This document shows, piece after piece, positions 59,259 through 64,000 of a DNA stretch of 64,000 nucleotides; within the stretch, counting starts at the first letter, position 1; each line of letters opens with the position of its first letter. Both the position numbers and the translations under genes were made by a program. This DNA is from CAWGET01 sp963821715 (GTDB lineage Bacteria > Bacteroidota > Ignavibacteria > Ignavibacteriales > Melioribacteraceae). Under the pieces are notes generated by a model. The model was given only the letters and a program-made list of their open reading frames with translations. It did no database searches and was not told the origin of the DNA. The stretch lies in assembly GCA_963821715.1 (NCBI GenBank), contig CAWGET010000004.1, positions 310,001-374,000 of the forward strand, given 5' to 3'.

Positions 59259-59504
59259 CTATTCGTCACTATAATCGAGTGTAACGGATTTAGTTTCGCC
59301 GCAGGAACAGACGAATTTTATCTCTTTAACATTTTCGTCATCATCTTTTTTAAGTACAATTTTTACTCCGTCATGGCTTTCCTGCTCAACGTTTATTTTA
59401 AGGCTTCCTATTATTTTCGCGTCTTCTGCTTTAATAATATTGCCGGAGCCTTTAAGACTTCTATATGATATTTCGTTAAATGATTCGTTCTTAAATTCAT
59501 CCAT
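59259..59504 (-). CDS. Small unknown protein with a CxC motif
   Basis: 81 residues from ATG 59504, one base after cheB's stop. The middle is polar and beta-prone (SGNIIKAEDAKIIGSLKI, then KIVLKKDDDENVKEIKF) and it ends with FVCSCGETKSVTLDY, where the two cysteines could bind metal. I do not recognise the family. The longer frame from 59564 runs into cheB and is rejected. Confidence 0.7.
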   Translation of the reverse strand: MDEFKNESFNEISYRSLKGSGNIIKAEDAKIIGSLKINVEQESHDGVKIVLKKDDDENVKEIKFVCSCGETKSVTLDYSDE

Positions 59505-59505
59505 C

Positions 59506-60567
59506 TTAAAACACCTTATTAATTGTTTCCGATATTTTTTCCAGCGGAACGATAACATCCGCAAGGTTATTATCTACAATAGCTTTAGGCATTCCGTATA
59601 CAACACAGCTCTGTTCCTCCTGCGCAATTGCGTGTCCGCCTAAGCTTTTCAATTTTTTAATTCCTTCCAACCCGTCTTTTCCCATACCGGTCATAATAAT
59701 TCCTAGTGTCTGTTTCCCGTATACGTCAATCACCGAATCCATCATCACATCCACCGATGGTCTGTGAAGCGTATCGGAAGGTAAATCAGTAATCCTTATT
59801 TTGGGAATACCGAATCCGTTCTTTATCAGTTTCATATGAGAACCGCCGGGTGCAATATAAACCGTATTTTTTTCAACATCGGAATTATTTTCCGCTTCCA
59901 CTACTGTTAAACTGCTCATCGAGTTCAGTCTGTCCGCTAATGATTTTGTAAATTTCGGCGGCATATGCTGAACGATAAAAATCGGGCAGTTAATATTATG
60001 TATCAATTTGGGTACCAACTTTTGAAGCGACAAAGGTCCGCCAGTGGAAATACCGATAGCGATTGATTTATAAATCATTCTCGGAAGCGTGCCGCCCACT
60101 TGCCTTCTTACAAATTGATCGCCTTTAATGCCTGCTGTATTGGAAAGTCTTGTTTTTAAATTACGCTGCCTGACAATAGCCTTAACTTTTTTGATAAGGT
60201 CTTCTTTAATATTTACAATATTAACGCTCACGAAAGACATTTCCTTCGGGATGAAATCAACAGCGCCAAGTTCCAATGCCTTTAAAGTTGAATCGGCTCC
60301 TTCGGTAGTTAGAGAACTTACCATGATTACAGGAACCGGGTTTTCCTTCATTATTTTTTTGAGCGCAGTCAATCCATCCATGCGCGGCATTTCAATATCG
60401 AGCGTTACGAGATCAGGTTTTAATTTCTTAACCAACTCTACGCCTTCCAGTCCGTCTTTCGCTGTAGCGATAACTTCGATGGCAGGGTCCGACGCTAAAA
60501 TTATGGACAATGATTTCCGCATAAAAGCAGAATCGTCAACCACTATTATTTTTATTTTTTCAATCAA
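59506..60567 (-). CDS. cheB: Chemotaxis methylesterase/deamidase CheB
   Basis: 353 residues from a TTG start directly after cheA's stop. Receiver (1-120; Asp57) plus methylesterase domain with the catalytic triad Ser174 (GISTGGP), His201 (QHMPP) and Asp298 (GMGKDG). It removes receptor methyl groups for adaptation. Its partner CheR and the receptors are not in the window. Confidence 0.94.
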   Translation of the reverse strand: MIEKIKIIVVDDSAFMRKSLSIILASDPAIEVIATAKDGLEGVELVKKLKPDLVTLDIEMPRMDGLTALKKIMKENPVPVIMVSSLTTEGADSTLKALELGAVDFIPKEMSFVSVNIVNIKEDLIKKVKAIVRQRNLKTRLSNTAGIKGDQFVRRQVGGTLPRMIYKSIAIGISTGGPLSLQKLVPKLIHNINCPIFIVQHMPPKFTKSLADRLNSMSSLTVVEAENNSDVEKNTVYIAPGGSHMKLIKNGFGIPKIRITDLPSDTLHRPSVDVMMDSVIDVYGKQTLGIIMTGMGKDGLEGIKKLKSLGGHAIAQEEQSCVVYGMPKAIVDNNLADVIVPLEKISETINKVF

Positions 60568-62397
60568 TTAATTTCCGGATATTTTATTTATCAGTTCGGC
60601 TATATCGGCAATCATCACAACTTTTCCGTCACCGAGTATTGTTGATCCGGCGATTCCGTCGATGTTTCCGAGATAAGATCCGAGCGATTTTATTACTACT
60701 TCTTTCTGTCCAATCAGGCTATCCACTTTAACGCCGAGTCGTTTTTCGGCAATGCCCACAACCACAATATATTGCCATTCGTTTTCTTCGCGTGCGGTAT
60801 CCATATTGTAAAGAAGCCTGTCGATATTTATTAAAGGAAGAACTCCGTCACGCAGTTTAATTACTTCTTTTTGATTAATAGTATTAATTTTATTTTTCGG
60901 TACGCGCACAACTTCAACTACCGAGTTAAGCGGAAGAACGACAGTTTCTTCTAAAACTTTTACCAGCAATCCTTGAATTATTGCCAATGTTAGGGGTAGT
61001 TTTATTATTATCGCCGTTCCTTTACCTACTTCGGATTCAACGGTAATTATTCCGCGCAGTTTGGTTACGTTAGTTTTAACCACGTCCATTCCAACTCCGC
61101 GCCCGGAAACATTAGTAATCTTTTCCGCAGTAGAAAATCCCGGCAGAAAAATTAAATTAAATGCATCTTGTCTCGATAACTCTTTAGATCGCTCGGAAGT
61201 TATAAGCCCTTTGCTAACGGCTTTGTCTTTAATTTTTTCCGGATCAATACCTTTTCCGTCGTCTTCAATTTTTATGACGATATTGTTTCCTTCCTGTTCG
61301 GCAGAAAGCTTTATCGTTCCTTTCTTTACTTTTCCTGCAGCTTCGCGTTCCTCCGGCGATTCAATTCCATGGTCGGCCGAATTTCTTACCAAGTGAACGA
61401 GCGGATCATTGATCTCTTCAATAAGTGTCTTGTCTAATTCGGTTTCTTCTCCGTCAATCACCAATTGAATATCTTTGCCGGTATCTTTACTCAGATCTCT
61501 AACAAGCCGCGGAAATCTGTTGAAGACCTTACCTATTTTTATCATCCGTGTTTTCATAACGGAAAGCTGTAGTTCTGTGGTCATCAAATCGATCTGTCGG
61601 GAGGTATCTGCTAAATCCTGTGAAACTTTTGTCCCTTCATACTGAAGATTTGCTTCGGAATTTACCTGCATAAGCCTGTTTCTTCCAAGCACAAGTTCGG
61701 ATACAATATTCAGCAAATCGTCAAGCCTTTCAACATCTACTCGAATTGTATTTTCTGTTTTTTTGGTTTGAAGATGTTTAATCGTCTCGTTCGATTGTTT
61801 CTTTTCCGGTTCAGCTTTTTCTTCTTCCGGAATGGCGACCGTTTCTATTCCATCTCCCACTTCGGCGCTTCCATCCTTTCCTGCCGCGGATTTCTCCCCG
61901 TTAGAGCCTTCAGCATCTGAGATTTCCGGATCAGCCGATTTTATTTCGGATTCTTCGGTTTCTTCAGCCGATTCTCCGCCTTCGAGCGAGATAAGAAGTT
62001 TCGAAAGTATTCGAAGTATATCTTCGGTATCGAGATTCTCTTCTTTCTGATCTTCAATAATATCAACCATCTCTTTAATCGTATCGTACGATTTAAGGAT
62101 ACCGTCCATAATATTATCGTTCAGCCTCGCTTCGCCTTTTCTAAGTTTATTCAACAGGTCTTCGCAGCTATGCGTTACCTTTTGAAGTTTAACTAAACCG
62201 AGGAATCCTGATGTACCTTTTATTGTATGGAATGACCGGAAGATCTCGTTTAAAAGTTCTTTGTCGTCTGGCCGGTTTTCAAGTTCAACTAAATCGAGAT
62301 CAAGTTTTTCTAAAATTTCTCTTGTCTCAACTAGAAAACTATCGAAGATCTCTTTCATCTCCGGATCTTTTAGTAAAGAATAATCTGTTGTATTCAT
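60568..62397 (-). CDS. cheA: Chemotaxis histidine kinase CheA (no P2 domain)
   Basis: 609 residues: P1 HPt (1-140; His57 in RSFHTIKGTSG), an acidic linker of about 80 residues where P2 would be, P3 dimer helices (VDVERLDDLLNIVSELVLG), P4 ATPase (HLVRNSADHGIE, IEDDGKGID, GRGVGMDVV) and P5 CheW-like domain. Lack of the CheY-binding P2 suggests direct P1-CheY transfer. It sits with cheB, cheZ and two cheY genes. Confidence 0.95.
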   Translation of the reverse strand: MNTTDYSLLKDPEMKEIFDSFLVETREILEKLDLDLVELENRPDDKELLNEIFRSFHTIKGTSGFLGLVKLQKVTHSCEDLLNKLRKGEARLNDNIMDGILKSYDTIKEMVDIIEDQKEENLDTEDILRILSKLLISLEGGESAEETEESEIKSADPEISDAEGSNGEKSAAGKDGSAEVGDGIETVAIPEEEKAEPEKKQSNETIKHLQTKKTENTIRVDVERLDDLLNIVSELVLGRNRLMQVNSEANLQYEGTKVSQDLADTSRQIDLMTTELQLSVMKTRMIKIGKVFNRFPRLVRDLSKDTGKDIQLVIDGEETELDKTLIEEINDPLVHLVRNSADHGIESPEEREAAGKVKKGTIKLSAEQEGNNIVIKIEDDGKGIDPEKIKDKAVSKGLITSERSKELSRQDAFNLIFLPGFSTAEKITNVSGRGVGMDVVKTNVTKLRGIITVESEVGKGTAIIIKLPLTLAIIQGLLVKVLEETVVLPLNSVVEVVRVPKNKINTINQKEVIKLRDGVLPLINIDRLLYNMDTAREENEWQYIVVVGIAEKRLGVKVDSLIGQKEVVIKSLGSYLGNIDGIAGSTILGDGKVVMIADIAELINKISGN

Positions 62398-62400
62398 AGC

Positions 62401-63210
62401 CTATGAAAATAATTTATCAATTTCTTCCTGCGAAGTTTTCTGTTGCTGGTTATTGATCAACATATCAACTTCGTCTTGTGAAGTTTTCTTTTGCCGGTCG
62501 TTCACCAGCCCATCAATCTCTTTCTGCTTATCGGTTGTATCGGTATATCTCGCTTCCGGATTGAAGTGCGAATTTTGCGGCGCCTCAATTTTAAGTTCAT
62601 CAAAGTTCGGCTCTATATCTGCTTTGTCAATATCGCTAACTAGGGATGCCAATTTGGAGTGTACCGATTCGATTAGATGAGTTACGGCAGCGAGCTGCTG
62701 CGTAGTAATATCCTGAACCTGAAGCGAAAGCATTATCTGATTGTTGTTCTCTTCAATTTTCCCTAGAATTTCGGTGAAATATGAAAAAGAATTCCGGTTC
62801 AGCGAGTCTTCAAGCCGATTTAATTTTTCCAAAAGCGCGGGATTGTCTCCGGCTTCTGCTTTAATCTCTCTTATAAGTTTAAGCTTAAATTCTTGAAGCT
62901 GTTCCTGATGTTTCATTTTAGAATCAACTTCCCTTATGCAGTTTGAATTATGGTCTACAAGATTAAGAATCTCCGTAGTCGCTAATTCTGTAGCGCTAGT
63001 TACGCTATTTATCTGATTAGTGGCCTGGGGAATTTGAGTTGTACTTTCCTCGATGGAACTGTTAATATTATCAAGCAGGGGAACAACTTCCCGCATAAAC
63101 TCTATTAAACTCTGTATTATTGGTACAGTTTTTTCACCGAACTTAAAAATATTCTTCAGATCGTCTAACTTTGTAAAAATATCCGACATGTTTTTAGTTG
63201 TGATTTCCAT
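62401..63210 (-). CDS. cheZ: CheZ-type CheY phosphatase with three C-terminal docking repeats
   Basis: 269 residues, mostly helical. The catalytic signature LQVQDITTQQ gives Asp167 and Gln171, the D-x3-Q pair of CheZ. The last 42 residues are three 16-residue repeats, KQKEIDGLVN, TSQDEVDMLIN and TSQEEIDKLFS, matching the CheY-docking motif of FliM in this window (LSQSEIDQLLN). CheZ normally ends in one CheY-binding helix. The protein probably binds up to three CheY-P. It is encoded between cheY and cheA. Confidence 0.85.
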   Translation of the reverse strand: MEITTKNMSDIFTKLDDLKNIFKFGEKTVPIIQSLIEFMREVVPLLDNINSSIEESTTQIPQATNQINSVTSATELATTEILNLVDHNSNCIREVDSKMKHQEQLQEFKLKLIREIKAEAGDNPALLEKLNRLEDSLNRNSFSYFTEILGKIEENNNQIMLSLQVQDITTQQLAAVTHLIESVHSKLASLVSDIDKADIEPNFDELKIEAPQNSHFNPEARYTDTTDKQKEIDGLVNDRQKKTSQDEVDMLINNQQQKTSQEEIDKLFS

Positions 63211-63222
63211 TTTATACCTTTT

Positions 63223-63597
63223 TTAATGGACTAAGATTTGGTCAATTTTTTCTTTCAACACCGGCGGCGTAAAAGGTTTTACTACGTAATTTGAAACGCG
63301 AGCCTGCAGAGCTTCAACAATATCTTCTTTAACTCCGCGGGTTGTTACCATTAGTATCGGAAGATTTTCCGTTTCGGGATTTCCGCGAACAGCCTTTGTA
63401 AAATCGAGTCCCGATAAAACCGGCATATTCCAATCCGTTATAACAAAGTTGATAGTCTTATCGGCGCTAAGTTTTTCCAACCCGTCTTTTCCGTTAACTG
63501 CTTCAACATAACTGCTGTAACCGAGATTTTTTAATGTATTTACGACAATCCTTCTCATTGTTACTGAATCGTCCACCACTAAAAATTTTAAGTCCAT
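63223..63597 (-). CDS. cheY: Chemotaxis response regulator CheY
   Basis: 124 residues: VVDDS acidic pocket, Asp55 (VITDWNMPVLSG), switch Thr85/86 (MVTTRG) and Lys107 (YVVKPFTP). The TDWNMP and KPFTPPVLKEKI motifs are those of true CheY, which binds FliM. It lies 12 bases before cheZ. Confidence 0.92.
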   Translation of the reverse strand: MDLKFLVVDDSVTMRRIVVNTLKNLGYSSYVEAVNGKDGLEKLSADKTINFVITDWNMPVLSGLDFTKAVRGNPETENLPILMVTTRGVKEDIVEALQARVSNYVVKPFTPPVLKEKIDQILVH

Positions 63598-63608
63598 TTT
63601 GCACCCTT

Positions 63609-63974
63609 TTAGTTTAAATATTTAGAAACTTCATACTGAATTCTTTTTGGATCGAACGGTTTAACCAAATAAGAGTTGGCACCGCTTTTTATTCCCATCT
63701 CAATCTCTTTAGCACCGGATAACGATGAGAGGATGATGATTGGAATTTCCCTATGCTGAAAACTTTCCCTTACCGATTTTATTAACTCAAACCCATCCAG
63801 ATTGGGCATATTCAGATCAGTAATAACCAAATCAATCTTATGCGAAGGGAGTAATTCCACAGCTTCCATGCCGTCGGACGCCGTAAGAACTTCAAATCCC
63901 TGCATCTTAAGAGACAGCGAAACAAATTTTCTGATGGTCGGCGAATCATCGGCTATCAAAATCTTTCTTTTCAT
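63609..63974 (-). CDS. CheY-like response regulator
   Basis: 121-residue receiver with IADDSPTIRKFV, Asp53 (VITDLNMPNLDG) and Lys105 (YLVKPFDP). Less like classical CheY than its neighbour; it might be a phosphate sink or serve another output. A strong AAAGGAG ribosome site precedes the ATG. It is the first complete gene of the run at the right edge; any upstream genes lie outside the window. Confidence 0.9.
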   Translation of the reverse strand: MKRKILIADDSPTIRKFVSLSLKMQGFEVLTASDGMEAVELLPSHKIDLVITDLNMPNLDGFELIKSVRESFQHREIPIIILSSLSGAKEIEMGIKSGANSYLVKPFDPKRIQYEVSKYLN

Positions 63975-64000
63975 TTTTTTTGTATTACTCCTTTTTATAA

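Overview
The window is AT-rich bacterial chromosome from a flagellated, double-membraned bacterium. It encodes both L-ring and P-ring proteins, a CsrA/FliW pair and two MotAB stators. A UpxY/NusG-like antiterminator, a bacterial tripeptidyl-peptidase-II-like protease, a YhaM nuclease and short interspersed palindromes fit the Bacteroidota-Chlorobiota-Ignavibacteriota group. Ignavibacteria is my best guess, inferred from style of gene content rather than from a marker gene.

Left part (1 to about 15.7 kb): mixed housekeeping and accessory genes on both strands. They are a HisN-like phosphatase (cut by the edge), threonylcarbamoyl-AMP synthase, a TauE/SafE exporter, a PAS sensor kinase, a CIA30-domain protein, QueD, a class III sirtuin, a TPR protein, YhaM, a NusG paralogue, a PLP enzyme, an OPT transporter and a TPPII-like S8 protease. 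Gaps here hold palindrome clusters and degenerate short tandem arrays.

Right part (about 16 to 64 kb): one almost unbroken run of flagellar and chemotaxis genes, all on the minus strand, so transcription goes from 64,000 down to 16,000. In order of transcription: cheY-cheY-cheZ-cheA-cheB; flgB-flgC-fliE-fliF-G-H-I-J-motE-fliK-flgD-(TIGR02530-type)-flgE; a cassette of two decayed secreted-protein genes; fliL-M-N-O-P-Q-R-flhB-flhA-flhF-flhG; fliA; two HDOD genes; a degenerate sensor kinase; a membrane protein; a FliK-like protein; flgF-G-A-H-I-J-N-K-L; motA2-motB2; fliW-csrA; REC-HPt; motA1-motB1; REC; REC-DHp; and an unknown gene. Flagellin, fliD, fliS, cheW, cheR and receptors are not in the window.

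Two things stand out. First, five motility genes (flhA, flhB, flgE, fliK and a REC-HPt gene) are each broken by a single extra base, and two genes in the inserted cassette are also broken. This is either an assembly with uncorrected insertion errors or a decaying motility locus. Second, there are several unusual signalling designs: a CheZ with three tandem FliM-like CheY-docking motifs, a kinase-like protein without the phospho-accepting histidine, a receiver fused to a lone DHp domain, and a repeated sigma-54-like motif (TGGYAY-N5-TTGA) at three operon restart points.
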